The notes: generated from the sequence alone by a model not told the origin. A stretch of DNA of 49,824 bases from Acanthaster planci (GCF_001949145.1 NW_019091457.1:770986-820809), one strand, 5' to 3'; positions 35,783 through 48,552 are shown, counted from the first letter of the stretch. Numbers and translations are program-made.

Positions 35783-35859
35783 TGTGGACCTCTGCACGTA
35801 ACAAGTCCACATAATGCAGGGTGCAAAGGCGTTGTGTGGACTCGCACACGTCCACACAA
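35783..35859. repeat. Two hairpins sharing GTGTGGAC/GTCCACAC arms
   Basis: The first hairpin pairs TGTGGAC (35783-35789) with GTCCACA (35805-35811). The second pairs TTGTGTGGAC (35832-35841) with GTCCACACAA (35850-35859), a perfect 10-bp stem with an 8-nt loop. The same motif therefore appears four times in alternating orientation within 77 bp. Confidence 0.68.
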
Positions 35860-35999
35860 TGTTTTCCCCTCTCTGAAAAGCAGTTTCAGAAGCATTTTGG
35901 GGGTCAAGGTTATCGGTGGCTAAATGAAGAGGAACAGTCCAGGAAATCATCATCAAAAATCCAGCTCAAAGAAGTTATCCTAGTTGGAGAAAAAGGAGC

Positions 36000-38900
36000 A
36001 TTTTCCTCAGCTTTCCTTTTATATAACCACAGGAGAACAAAGGAATGTCCTCACTTTGTATTAAAACAGGTATGGGTGTATTTTGTGTGTATTTATGAAC
36101 GACCCCTGAAGAGGCACCCAGCGGAGCCAAAAGACAGGGACACGTACTGTAGAAATTTTAAAAAGGGATCAGGGAAAACATTCCGTTGCTGTAATCTTCC
36201 CGCCAAGGCGTGGATCATCTGGGTCTTCGGGAGGTTGTTCCCCTCAACCTTGGGAGTCATTTCCCCGATGGGCCCTCGCAAATTCCCTGAGTCACGATGC
36301 TGCCGAGTCGCCCCTTCCCAGCAACAGAGAAAAAAATTGCTGGTCACGGCCGATCTCTAATTTCCCCTCAACAAAACATTAGTCCACTTTCATTAGAGAA
36401 TTCGTTGTTCCCGAGCTTACACGGTCTGTCCCCAAAGGACCCGGGGACCTTCGAAGAACCCTTGGAGTACTCCCCTCCAACAACCTTTGCGTCCTTTTGA
36501 AATTCAATCTTCATACTCGGTGTTCCAAGTTGTTGGGGAGTGAAGTGACCAAGTAATACTAATATCCGGATGGCTGATTAGACGCGGTGATTGATTGGAA
36601 GTTTGACGTACCGTGGCGCCTACGATTGACGTTCCCCTAAACAAGGAGCAAAATGATAAGGTTCATAACCCATCATGAACTTTCAGAAATACTGACGATG
36701 ATTTCCGGCCCCCACAATAATTACCCCAAAACCGAAAGTGTAATTGATAAAAAAAATGCCAACTCATCATTATGCTTGGGCGGGCTTCCTGAACATTCTC
36801 AAGAGGATTCACACTTACACAAGAATTATTTGCCCCCCCCCGAAAATGATTTCTATTTTAGTCTTGGGGGAAGTCTTAAAACTTTTTGATGGCCAAACGT
36901 CGTTGTGACAGTGTCCAATTTGAAAGGAACACATCACGGGGGAAAGGGTCATTATCCATAGGATTAATGGCACTAATGACTAAGGATTAAGTGGATTTGT
37001 TCGGATATTCGAACAAACCAAAAACCCATAAGGCAAAAGCCTTATCCCACATTCCGAGCAGAGACGGGGGGGGGCACAGGCTTAGATATAAGGACCTGTT
37101 GACCCTGGGCTCATCCGAACCCCCCCCCCCACTGCTTTTAGAGCCGAACACTTTCACCCAAAAGCATCCAAAACTAAAACAAGGCAGTATTTGTAATTTT
37201 CCTTTTCCAGAACATTGAATAATAGATGTACGGTTGCATCGTCGAATCTCGTCAAAATTCCCATCTCCTTCTCTTTAACCTGTCACTCGACTCCCAGCTC
37301 GGACCCCGTTTCTCTGCTGGGTCAAGGGTCAACTGGCCGTGCACTATATGATGGAACCAAACGCCTCTTGTCACATTAGTATGAGTTAAAGCTGCCTCAG
37401 GGTGATTCATGACCCTCTAAACCCCGTCTCTCATCTTCAATTTTGAGCGGTGCCTCACCAATTTCGGGAAATAATGACTTAAGACCCTTGTGCCAAAAAA
37501 CGACCCCCAGTAGACCACTTTCTCTCCGCGGCGAGACCCTTCCTCAAATCAGGCCGGGCAACTCCCATGGTTCGGGTAACACGAGGACGACCCCCCCCCC
37601 GATCAGATAATGGAGGGTGAAGGAGGGGGTAAAAGTCGCTGACAGAAAACATGATACCGAATCTAGTAGAACTCTTGGGAGGGCGTTGCCGGACAAGTGA
37701 AAGGTCTGGGACCGTCACCTCAAACCGCGAAATATCTCTTCAGATTGTGGTGTCAGACTCAGTTCAATTTCATCGTAGCGCGCACATTTGGAATAAATGT
37801 CAACGCTCTCTCTTTATCGTTCAGAGAAAGTTTTACTTTGCCCACAATTTTGATATTTCACACAGAGAGCGGTTTCCTTTTTTTTCGGTGAAAGGCACTG
37901 ATAACAGAAACAAATTTTATGGGTGAAGGCTTATAAAAAAGTCTTCAAATAAAACGTCAAATGATAATGAAGATATAGAATATGCTTCGGCGGCTCGAGG
38001 TGGAGGGGCACGGGCGGCATCCCTAATAAAAAGTACAAATAGTGTTCTTGTTTTTGCCAAATAATGAGAGCTAAACTGAAAGCGATTTTGGGAGACTGTT
38101 TCACCTCCATCCCCCAATGTGTGTAAAAAAACCCCAAAGTATTGTCCCCACAGCTAAAAAAGGCCATAACGATTCACATTTTGGCCCCTTCCCCCAATTT
38201 TGTTTCCCCCCGAAAATTTGGTTCAGAATCGGCCCTTGCAGAAAATGTGGGTCCTCACATGAGTCATGGCGACTCTTTTAGACTGACATTGACATGTTAT
38301 GAGATGTACATGTTGCTGAAAAATTGTTTATTCTAGTCTATTATTTTTTCTAATCTTTCCTCGTATCTGATTAAGACAGACAACTCAAAACTGTGAAAAA
38401 GCAAGTGAAATTAAGTGCCTATAATTGTGCACCATCAAGTAGGCTTATCCCTAATCTTTACAACAAAAACGTATGAAAAATCCGAAGTACTTTACAAAAA
38501 TCAACCCAAATTGTACCGGAAGTTTACCAAGACAGATTGGAAAAGAAGGAGATAAAAGAAGAACGACATCAAATGCTCGCAAATGTAGGATCGTACGGTC
38601 TCTCCTAAGCCCGCACTTTCGATGATTTTCCACCTGTGGAGCACATGTTTCATCACCACGTACTACAGCCGGATGCAGACATCAACACTCGTCGAAATAC
38701 AACAGTTTTCCTACTATTTTGTGCTTACCTACAACGTCTCGGAACTCAGGTGCTTTTTTGAGAGCCAAATCTCTTTTCCCCCTCGGTACGGCTTCGCCCG
38801 GATTCCGTTGAGTTCTCGAAAACAGTGCCCTCAATATGTTTTCTTGTTGAAGAGAGAACAACAGGTGGCGCTGTTCAGTTTTACTGTGGACAACAGAGTT

Positions 38901-40000
38901 TCAAAGAGATGATGACTTCAAATGATATGGAAACTATCTAGACAGGAAGGTAAATATAAGTAAGGAAATCCTGTACAGTCATTTTAATAAAGAAATTCAA
39001 CCAAAAAAAAAAATCCACTCGGTCAGTCTTGGTTATAACAACGAAGGTTGGCCGAGGAGACTAGAACGTGAGTGGTGTTTTGAGAAACTTGGAACGCCCA
39101 ATAGCAAAATTACGAAATCTCTTTATACGTTTGTCAATAGCGGACAAAGATATTGAATGTTCTGTCACGAAAAGGATGGTAAATTGCATAAAGTTATTTG
39201 AACAAAGTGCAAAATGGCGACGAAAGACGAAGCTGAACACGAAATATTAAAGATGATTTTTCGAGACAAATATTATGAAGTATGAATTTGTACCAAAAAG
39301 TAAAACTTTAAACATGAAAAACATGGATGCTGGAAAATCTAACCTGAGGTTGAATAAACTGCCTGCGCGGATCAAATCATATTTTGCCTGCTGTCAAATT
39401 GTCTGCTATCCGTTCATTTTGTGGCTCGTTGAAAGGAAACTTAAATGAGCTTAAATTTGATATGTGTCTTGAGTACTGAGAAACTTGTATTTTCTCCTGA
39501 TCTTTTTTGAGTGATGATGTATATTTACAGGGTTGCAGACCGGTAAATAAACTGCCTTAGCCAACAGTGATAAATACCCGGACTTCAAAAAATCAGGAAA
39601 AATACTCAGTCCTACGAGTTTTTCAGGAGTTCGAGACGCACATCAAATTAAAGCCCAGTTTATGATTTTTCATTTTCTTTTCAAATTTCCATTCATCAAC
39701 CGATGACTTTTGAAGATATTTATTTCCACGGAAGGTCACCCCTAAAATTCAGTCGTGAAGCCCTTCGCCATTTTGAAATACCGATGCCTACGTACACTTC
39801 TCGAAAAATATACCCTTTCAGGCACTGATTTCTTCCAAGTCTCACTCAGACGCAAGCGTCAGACGCCTAAACCTGTATTTTCTACAAATCTTCACGTTCA
39901 TGGGCCAAAACGTGCTTTGTTTTGTAGAGAATTTGAGTTCATATAAATTGTGATTTGGCCCGCGCAAGCAGTTTTCGGCCTAGTTACTGGCCTGCATTCC
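36000..40000. other. Non-coding region
   Basis: No recognisable gene. The 179-codon ORF at 35821-36360 begins inside the hairpin cluster and has no domain pattern. Homopolymer C runs occur near 36833, 37121 and 37591, and a CTCF-like motif lies at 38858. Confidence 0.5.
38858..38873 (+). promoter_or_regulatory. CTCF-like motif (best match)
   Basis: ACAACAGGTGGCGCTG agrees closely with the animal CTCF core CCASYAGRKGGCRSY. It is one of at least eight such motifs in the window (see findings). Occupancy is not shown by sequence. Confidence 0.5.
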
Positions 40001-40463
40001 TGTGGATGCAGACCACTAATTCAAGTGAGAATTTCTGGCCAGCTCATTAGCATTAAAAGTGCCCCCGCAGTTTCTTTTGAAAAAGGAGATCGTTAGGCCC
40101 CCCGAATGGTGAGATTGTGTAAATCGTTGGCAGGATCAACTCCCTGGGTCTTTGAGCTTTCATATGAGAGCAGAATGGCTAAAGCCTACGGTTGAAAAAT
40201 GGTCCTAAATGCCCGAGAAAGTTGAGGGTTGCCACTCACTTTTCGGGGGTGATTTTGTTTTGTGGGACTAATTAAAAATGTAATTGGTTAACCTACAAAC
40301 AATTGAAAACAAATTGAAAGATTAGGGACCAGACAATAATTTCATTTGTGTTTCTGAAATCTCAAGGATGTTGGCGCGCATGTTGCTTGGCCCGAACAGT
40401 GCTGCTTTTACACTGTTTTCAATGCGGCTTGAATTAGTGGGCTGTACCCTAAACATTTGACAT

Positions 40464-40478
40464 TGCGCCCTCTACTAA
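40464..40478 (-). promoter_or_regulatory. CTCF-like motif
   Basis: On the minus strand TTAGTAGAGGGCGCA, with the exact AGAGGGCGC core. Confidence 0.45.
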
Positions 40479-40575
40479 GGCAAAATCTCTCAGTTGGAAT
40501 TCTTTCAAAAGAGGGCCCCATGCTAAATACCAAGTCAGAGCCGCATAGGGAGAGAATAGCGCTAACTTGAGACTT

Positions 40576-40676
40576 TGGAATCAAAATGGCTGTTCATTAT
40601 GTGTGCATTGCAGCGTGAAGCTATTATGAGCTAATTGTCCGTGTGCACTAATGCATAATCCACCATTTTGGTTCCA
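40576..40676. repeat. Long imperfect hairpin with TAAT-rich loop
   Basis: TGGAATCAAAATGG (40576-40589) pairs with CCATTTTGGTTCCA (40663-40676), 14 bp with one mismatch. Inside, ATTATG and CATAAT can pair as a second stem segment. The 101-nt structure could be a foldback relic, a hairpin RNA precursor, or a regulatory element with opposed sites. The loop holds several TAAT cores. Confidence 0.55.
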
Positions 40677-41386
40677 TCAATTAAGACATGCACGTCGCAA
40701 CTCCATCTACCAACAGTACAACTGCCTGTCCAGGGAGGATTTTTGGAAATGGGGTAGGCGGTTCACGTGACAAATTTATGCGTACAAATTTTTATATTTT
40801 AAGTTATTTATTTAAAACTTGAAGCCATTTGAATTACTACGATTCCATTTATTTATGAACAGGTTTAAGAAACTTCAAGCAGAAAGTTGTCGGTTTTGTA
40901 CAAGTTTTATCAGTACTAAGGGAGGGAGGACCAGAAGGGCTGTACTTTTCAAATCCCACCAAGGGTTGCAGACAAGTAAGTGGGCCCCAGGTTGCCTGCG
41001 CTACCCCAGTCCAGTGGCGTGAATTTGGGGTGGAAGCCTCCAACAGCTTTTGACAAAATTGAAGAGAGCCTTCCAAAGTGGCTCCATTTTGCAATGGAGT
41101 GCAGGTGTCAATTTTCAAAATGGCGACGGGTTTCTCGACTGTTTTTAGGGGTGATCATCTCAGGAGGGAAATTCATATACCTTCAAAAGTCATCGGTCAA
41201 CCCAGCAGAGACTGAAAACAGAAAGAAAGATGAAGAAGTAAGCTTTAATCTGACATGTGCCCCCGAGGATCTGTGTATTTCTCATGATATTTTAAAATAT
41301 GGATATCAACCATTGTCGTCTAGTTTGCAGCTTGTTTACAGGTCGCAACCCCTCGCTGTATTCGGTTTCCAAACTAAAGTTCCAAA

Positions 41387-41401
41387 CAGCGCCCTCTATT
41401 G
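41387..41401 (-). promoter_or_regulatory. CTCF-like motif
   Basis: On the minus strand CAATAGAGGGCGCTG, with the exact AGAGGGCGC core; less than 1 kb from the motif at 40464 and in the same orientation. Confidence 0.45.
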
Positions 41402-42616
41402 ATTAAGTATGACAAAGCGTAGCATACCCCACTTCGGCAGAACTTCGAACCGTTGCATCTTTATCTTCATCTACCACCCTGTTTCTCAGATGAAGTTATT
41501 GACATAAGTCAAATAGGGGAGAGGTAACGACACAGGCAAGAGAGCTGTGAAATAACTCGAAGATAAGCTCTGAAAATTTACATGGTTACTTGTTAAATTG
41601 CATTCCTTTTTGTGAAAATGTTCTTACTGAAATTATCAGGGGAAATCTGAGGACTTTGGAAAGCAAAGCTGCAACAAACAAACAAAAACTTTGAAATGAA
41701 CTCAAAACGGAAAAGCCTTTCCAACAGCGAAGCAGGAGGCTCACATGCATATGTTCAATTAAGATTGCGCCAAATTGACTTTTTTCAACGAGACACCTGC
41801 AGCTTTCACCACAATCCAAAAATCCCGATGTTGTCCGAAACTGTGAATTTCTCGTTCCACAGGTCCTCTCATCAATGCAAATCTCGGCCAAACCGAGCCG
41901 TCCACAGAACGACGAGAATATCTCGCTCGATATGGATAATGCACCCAGGAGGCCGAGGTGGTTGCGCCCGGTATACGAGTGGCGACTCTCTGTCACGCAG
42001 AACCGGGCCCACGGGGACCTAGCTGCACTCTCGTCTTGATCGCTTTGCCCCATGTCTCTCCCCTGCATTCCTAGTCACCGGGCGCCTTCAGGGGCCGAGG
42101 GCAAGTTCCAAATTATAAAATATGATTTCATAACAAAAACAGCAAACACCCTGGTCTTGTTGAGTAATGGAAAAAAAGAAAAATGTTTGGCTGTTCATGG
42201 TCCAAGGGGGACAGAAGTTAAAACTTTAAAGCTAAAAGCACAGCAGTCGTAACCCTGCTGGCCTCAAAGGGGGAAAGGATGGCGGCAGAGCTCCGACGAG
42301 CGGGAAGATTAATGGGGGGATGCCCCGGTAGTTTGTTCCCTGAATGTGGAGCATAGTCCTCGGATAAATCACTCCCGGCGTAGCCGGCCGGCGCGCGGTC
42401 ACCGACGAGACCGTATAACAAACAAGTCTCCGCTCTCTCCTCCCGTCTGCAGCAACCCTTTCGTCTTCTAGTTAGAGCCCCAGCAACCGTAGTTAAGGCT
42501 GCCTGAGCCTTTCTAAGCACGGTCCCGAGAGACCCGAGCGAGCCGCGTCTGATGAGCACGCCGCGCACAGGCCCCAAACCTCCCCCCCTCCCTCAGACGC
42601 GCCAGGCTTACTCGCG

Positions 42617-42637
42617 GCGGAGCCACCGCGGCTCCGC
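42617..42637. repeat. GC hairpin in a CpG-rich segment
   Basis: GCGGAGCC and GGCTCCGC (8-bp perfect arms) flank ACCGC inside the CpG-rich segment at 42.26-42.75 kb. Confidence 0.5.
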
Positions 42638-44489
42638 GGACCAGCGACATCATTTCAATATCGCTGTCGCGGGCCATTCATCTCCCCCGCTCACCGAGGA
42701 GGAACAGGTGGGGCAAGAGGCAAGACGGGGGCCGTGGCACCCGGGGACCCATTCGCAATATTAAACAAATTTATTTTTTCTGACTTTTTATTGTGGCGCA
42801 TAAAACACGTGTTTAGTGCCGGCGCTAGAATAACAGGCACTCGCTGGTGATGGCGCAGGACAGTAAGACGGTAAAGGGTTTATGCAGTTTTCCACTCCCC
42901 TCACAGGCATCAATCTTAATTTGGGACGGGAGGGAGCCAAACACGCAAAGAAAATATATCATTTTTATTGGAGTTTTGAAAGCCAGTCTTTCGATTGCAG
43001 GGATGATTCAATTAAATTATGAAATGAACTCTACCAGCACTTTGGCAGGTGTTAAACCTGTTGTGATTTATCAATCTGGCGTACCATTATTTTTAACGTT
43101 ACATGTTTTGTCAACAGCCAGTCAAGTCTGAGAACTTCAATTTCTAAGAGTTCAGGGATAATCACACAATTAGGCACTTGGTAGAATCTCAGCTAGTAGC
43201 TTCCATGCACTCCTCCTAAGGAACAAAATGAGTATCGGAAGGTGTTGGAATCGTGTCCCTGCATCTAAAAAGGGGCCAGGCTATTTACTGTTGATTCAAG
43301 CAGGGACGAAGGAAGTAGCGTCTCTCCCGAAAAAATAGTGCGACCACAGCGTGCTGAAAATACCCCGTGCTGAGTGTGTCCAGATACAGAGAGAATGAAC
43401 AATCAGTGCCAAGGCGGCAGTGTTTCCAATAGGCCTCAAGGGATCTCATTCCACTTCGGGCGGGAAAGCTCAGAACGAATCTCACCATGCCAAAGTGGAC
43501 ATCAGATCGTCCAGGACACTCATTACTCACCCCACAGCTTCAGTCAGTCAACATTTCTACTCCTACATGATTTCCTCAAATACTTTCCATTCGTTCGTGG
43601 AGATGGACTCTTTTTATTCCAAGCTGCTCGCATGCGCAATGTCGGTGCTCCTCGCCTAAATTCCTCGTTCGCTATACCAGAACCTGTTCTTTATTGTACA
43701 CACCTATTTCTTTTTCCATTTTATCAGTGAAGTACTACGTAATGCTCAAGCTCCAGGAATGACAAAGTAAATCAAACGAACTTGAAACAGTAAAGAGGTT
43801 GATATACAGTACTACAAACTGTGTTGTACAATACTCCAACCAGAAACTACGAAAATAACTATTGTCTTTCAAGCTTGCAATGACAAAGTCCCAACCTGGA
43901 ATTTTTTTTCACGTCAGCGCAAAATATTTGTTTTGGAAATCAGCATGCCTACCAAAAGGGTTCCTTACTTTGTATGTCCTACAAAAACATAAATTCGTCC
44001 ATCTGTTTACAATCTTCCATCTGATACAGGTCAAGAATTCTCCGACGTCTCTATTTCCTCGTTGCATTTTTTTCATTCTTTTCCCCGTTCTACCAGTCCC
44101 TGTGGACGTTTTCCAAACCTGAAGAAGGCCTTCATCAAGAGAGAGTGTCCCTTGCCAAGTAATTGTTTCGACTCGTCTCGTCTCACCTTAAATCTTCAAT
44201 CCGATATCATTCCCTCAACATAAACACTGGGTGGGTGGCTGACTATAAACCCCTGTTTACCCCGCCATACTCTGCGGCCGCGACTATAGTGCTGTTACTG
44301 TTACGGAGCGTATTTGTATTTCGTCCAACAGCCGTAACGTACCTGTTTCGATAATGTCTAACAACCCGTTATGTATATAGACACAGCAATTCACATAAAA
44401 CAGGGTGTTTCCCCCGAGTCCTCAGCCGGAAGGCTCAAGTTTCGGACGCCGTGTGGCTTGCGTCGAGCCATTGAGGCCCCGGCTGCGGC

Positions 44490-44556
44490 TTGAAATTACA
44501 CACGACTCTGCAGGCAGCAGCCGCAGCCACTGCCATTGGCTCTTGTGTAATTTCAA
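44490..44556. repeat. 67-nt hairpin with perfect 13-bp base stem
   Basis: TTGAAATTACACA (44490-44502) and TGTGTAATTTCAA (44544-44556) are perfect inverse complements. Inside, GGCAG (44513-44517) can pair with CTGCC (44530-44534). The total length is in the range of animal miRNA precursors, but the middle of the stem pairs poorly, so a short foldback element is at least as likely. Confidence 0.6.
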
Positions 44557-44666
44557 ATCGTAGTCAAGAAAATTCGGACAAGTCATTACTCTCTCGTCAA
44601 ATTCAAGCAATGCGAACATGGAGTTGCGATATGAATTGTTGTCTCTGGCTGATTCTCTGCCGTATT

Positions 44667-44733
44667 AAAAAAAAGAAAAAAAAGAAAAGAAAGAAAGAAA
44701 GAAAAACAAAGAAAGAAAAAGACAGAAAGAAAG
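44667..44733 (+). repeat. (GAAA)n-rich purine tract
   Basis: An imperfect GAAA microsatellite of about 67 bp that is almost wholly A and G, with two C interruptions. The plus-strand ORF running across it (44490-44855) owes its Lys-rich stretch to this repeat and is not taken as a gene. Confidence 0.92.
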
Positions 44734-46956
44734 CTGGTAGCATTCATCTGCGAATACAGTATAGCACGTACCAGAGTGTTATGTTAAGGATGCCCCTTCC
44801 ATTGCAGGAACAGCTCGTACATTTGAACCACGGAGGACATGGGTTTCGAACATAATCCAAGTTGGGGAAATATGCACATCGATATGCCAAGAAAGACATT
44901 ATTTGTATAATTGTTTTGGAATCGTATAATGCAAAAGTGAGGCTGTTTACGCAAGCCTGATATTCGCGGATATTGACTTCAGCGCCTGAATATCAACGAC
45001 ATGGGTTCAGAAATTATTTCGGCCAATTTCGGAAACTGGGGGTATTCATTTGGTCACGTGACTATGGCAGCCATTGGGTTTAAAGATTACAAAATAGCCG
45101 GGATCTGTAGAACTGGGAACCTGGACTAACATTTTTACTAGATTTTCTTGAACGCTGGCCTGCAGGAACTCGGAGGACGGGTGCAAATAATCATCTAAAT
45201 GAAGTACACGGTAAATATGAGTGTGTTGCCAGCGGTCGATAACTAACCACAACGCATACTTAACTAACACTGAAAATTCTGTAACAAACAGAATTATGGA
45301 GAACTGAGAAATTAGTGACAAATACAGACCCTAATTTCTGGAGTAAATCGTGGACACCGTTCAGTGGAAAACAGACAAGAAGTCCGGAAATCCTTACCCG
45401 TCTCAAACTACAACTCTCTAGGTAAAAGAGAACCGATCATTGCTGAAAAAGTTACACCCTCCCCAAAAGCCAAACTTGTAAATGTAAGAGTAAATGCCGC
45501 CACTTCCACAACTTTCTTCTGATCTGAAAAATTGCTGGTTTACAATAAATTAACAGTTCCGGGTGTGTGCATCTTTCTGTTAAAGACCGAGACCCATAGT
45601 TAAAACTGTTCACAAACCGGCATAAAATTAAATATAAATATATAATTTTCATAAAGACTTTTCCGTGGAATCGAAATCTCCGGACCACGAAATTTTACTT
45701 CATTTATGTTTTGAAACATTACCGCGACTCTATAAGCAGGCAATATAATACCGCAACAAAACGCGCTTACGGGCCACAATATCTCTCTGATCTGAGAGCC
45801 TTCATGAGACAGGTGTATCTAATCTAAATTAAAACAAAAGCACGGTTAAAACATTACGAAAGCTTGGCTCGCATGAGAAAATACCTATACTCATGTATTT
45901 TCGACAGCACAGGTAGGGTTCGTGTACACCGAGACCGCAGGTGAGATCGATAATTTCAACACACTGTGACGAGCGTGTCTGTAACATGGTCACATAAGTG
46001 TAAAAGAAGCCGTTAATGTCGTCAAGTTGGGACTCAACGTCACATGGGCGAAATACAAAGCTAGAGCAATCACGGCAGAGAACGATAATTGATAACTACT
46101 GTGCTGCAAAGCGCAACCTTGAACCGACACGCATCCACAAAGCTGAATGGTAATCTGGTAAAGCATCAGACATGTCGACTACGAGGCAGATTTGGTGCAC
46201 AAAAGGGAACGATAATGCGACTCGTAAAAAAAGTAACGCGTGCCTAGCAGAACACAATGCCGATAGTTCGGGCCATTGTCAAGCCCATCTCGTCCAATAC
46301 ACTGGCAAATATTGTAAACATAATTTTCTTTGAGCAAATGGCAACTTTTGATATTTCCCTCTCTCTGTCTCTTTCTCTTCTTTTTTTGCAACCGAAAATA
46401 AAATGAAGTAGCAAAGAACCGCCGTGACAAATCATTGCCCGTACGTACGTCCCCTGGGGGTCCGAACGTATTCCAGCTCTGTGGCTGCTACAACGCCTCT
46501 GTTTGGCCTGGGTGGTTTTTGTGCGGTAAAAGAAACCTCCGCTGACAAAAGTTATAGGTGTCCAGAGTTAATTTTGTGAGTGATTTATTTCATGAATGCG
46601 ACTGAAATTAAGCGAGTTGCCTTGACACCCTCACAGGGGGAAAAAGTGTACGCTGGCGCCAACTTGGGCGAAGGGGAGATTTGACTTTTTTTTCGTGGGG
46701 ATTATTTTCTTTGTCGCGAGCTGCTGAAAAAAGAGGGACCGGTGTAATTGTGCCATTCAGGGGAAAATGGGAACAAACGCTGCTTTTGTCCCGGCCAACG
46801 ATGGGGAGCTATGGCTTTCGCATTGTGTTGCTGCGCCGTACTTGAAATCAGCTCGTGGGGCTGAGGTGAAGTCTGCCCTGGCTTCATTATGGACACCATG
46901 TTTTTCACTACCTCAAAGATTGTGCTAACAGTTCCAAAATACTGAATGCGAGCAAT

Positions 46957-46973
46957 TAACTGCCGGGCAGTTG
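46957..46973. promoter_or_regulatory. Inverted pair of Myb-like sites
   Basis: TAACTGCCGGGCAGTTG contains the palindrome AACTGCC-G-GGCAGTT, which is two opposed YAACTG Myb-type sites. It lies in a GC-balanced segment (46.78-46.99 kb) that reads like conserved non-coding DNA. Function is inferred. Confidence 0.38.
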
Positions 46974-48538
46974 GTGGTGATACAGTCGCAATGGCGCGTA
47001 GGTATACCCTCATTTTACCTCGTAACTTTCTTGGAGAGAGGGGATATCCTTCCAAAACAGTGCAGCACTTTTCATTCGTCACCAAGAAGCCAGCAAATTG
47101 AAATGTTCGACATTTTTAATCAAGTCGAACCCTTTCCGGGGCGGGGGTGTACCTAGGTGCAATAGGGAGCATTGCTCTGCTTCTCGGCAAGTCCGCTGAA
47201 CCCACAAAACTTCCTGAGCAGACCTAATGCTAATCCGGCTCGGTGAACTTTGGCCCAGGTGCTTTGCATTGCGAAATTCACCGAAGGAGATCTGTCCCCC
47301 TCCAGTTGTTCGGCTGTTTACCGCAATGGAGGAATGCGACAAATTATTGGCGTCATTTAACGTCTTAAAGGCAAGCGCTTCAAACTTCGGTCTGTGGTAG
47401 TTTTGGAAGGGACCTCGGCATTTAACATTCGCACCGGATCGCCTGTGTACGCGCCAAACTCGATTAGGATGAACCGGTCTTTACTTGATGATGCCGCTCT
47501 TAGGACTTAACCAGCGCCAGGACGGTACTTCTTTTCGCTTAAAGATGCAGTAGTGTTATTACCACTTTTAAATGACTGAATTCAGAGGTCACGGCTCACA
47601 TATGTGGATATGTAAATCTATCAATGGAGGACCGTATGTGCCCTAAGCACATCATTCTCTAGTTCTGTTCCTTACAAAACACTTTGCTCTGGGAAAATGC
47701 AACGGGTCTGTTTGAATTCGTTAATTTCGTCCTTATTTTCCCACCCAAAACAATTCTGCTCTTTAACGGTCCATTCACCAGGGATCGAACGTATACCGAG
47801 GTTTACTCTTTTAAAAAATTGTGCTTTCATGAGACATTTCACAGATTTCAATCTCGTGATCTTTGTTACTACTCATGAAGAGATGGATACCAGTACCGAT
47901 GTCACGGGCGAAATTGACTCCATCGATTTGTTTTGCTTTTTACTAGGTTTTTTTTTATTAGTCGGCCCAAAATTACGACGCTCTTCCCGTCTGTGCACAG
48001 ATTTCGTGGAATTCTGACTGGTCCGAAAATGCCTCTTTAAAAAGATTCTCCCTGTGAACGAGAGTGGAAAAAAAGGCGGGCCGCGGCAACACGGGCCCAA
48101 AGAAGCAGCGGGGGAGCCGGCGGCGGCCGGTTGGGTAACGGCAGGGACAAGCCGAGGCGGCGAAACATCAAGAAGCAGTCCCGGCATTTGACGATACAGG
48201 CACGGCGCAAGAACGTCACAAATACGGGAGGGGGGGGGGACGGGGCGCATCTCCCCCCTACACCTTCCACCTCATCACCACATGACATACCGGCTGCACG
48301 GTAGTGCGTGGAGTTTGCTCGGACAAACAACTTGACTGGTGGACTGGCTGAGCGGTACGAATTGCAGCTCGCAGAGAGGAAGCTTGTCGGTATAACTGCT
48401 ATCTTGAAAGGACTCGTGCAGCGTCATTTTGATGACTGTTGTTATGAAATCCACCTTTCATTCCCATTTCACCCTATTTTCAAGTTTCTCCTTGCCACCG
48501 CAAGGGACATGTTTGGTGTCCTTTCAGTTTTTATGATA

Positions 48539-48552
48539 ATGCAAATTTGCAT
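48539..48552. promoter_or_regulatory. Palindromic POU octamer pair
   Basis: ATGCAAATTTGCAT is a perfect 14-bp palindrome made of two overlapping octamer sites (ATGCAAAT on each strand). CATATTCATGGCCATATG, also rich in dyad symmetry, follows directly. Possible regulatory element for POU-homeodomain factors; inferred from motif. Confidence 0.42.

Noticed and set aside
35821-36360. 179-codon plus-strand ORF
   Set aside because: Starts inside a hairpin repeat, mixed composition, no domain or splice context. An ORF of this size can occur by chance in 50 kb.
41586-42068. 160-codon minus-strand ORF and overlapping plus-strand ORFs
   Set aside because: No domain, and frames are open on both strands, as in non-coding GC-richer DNA.
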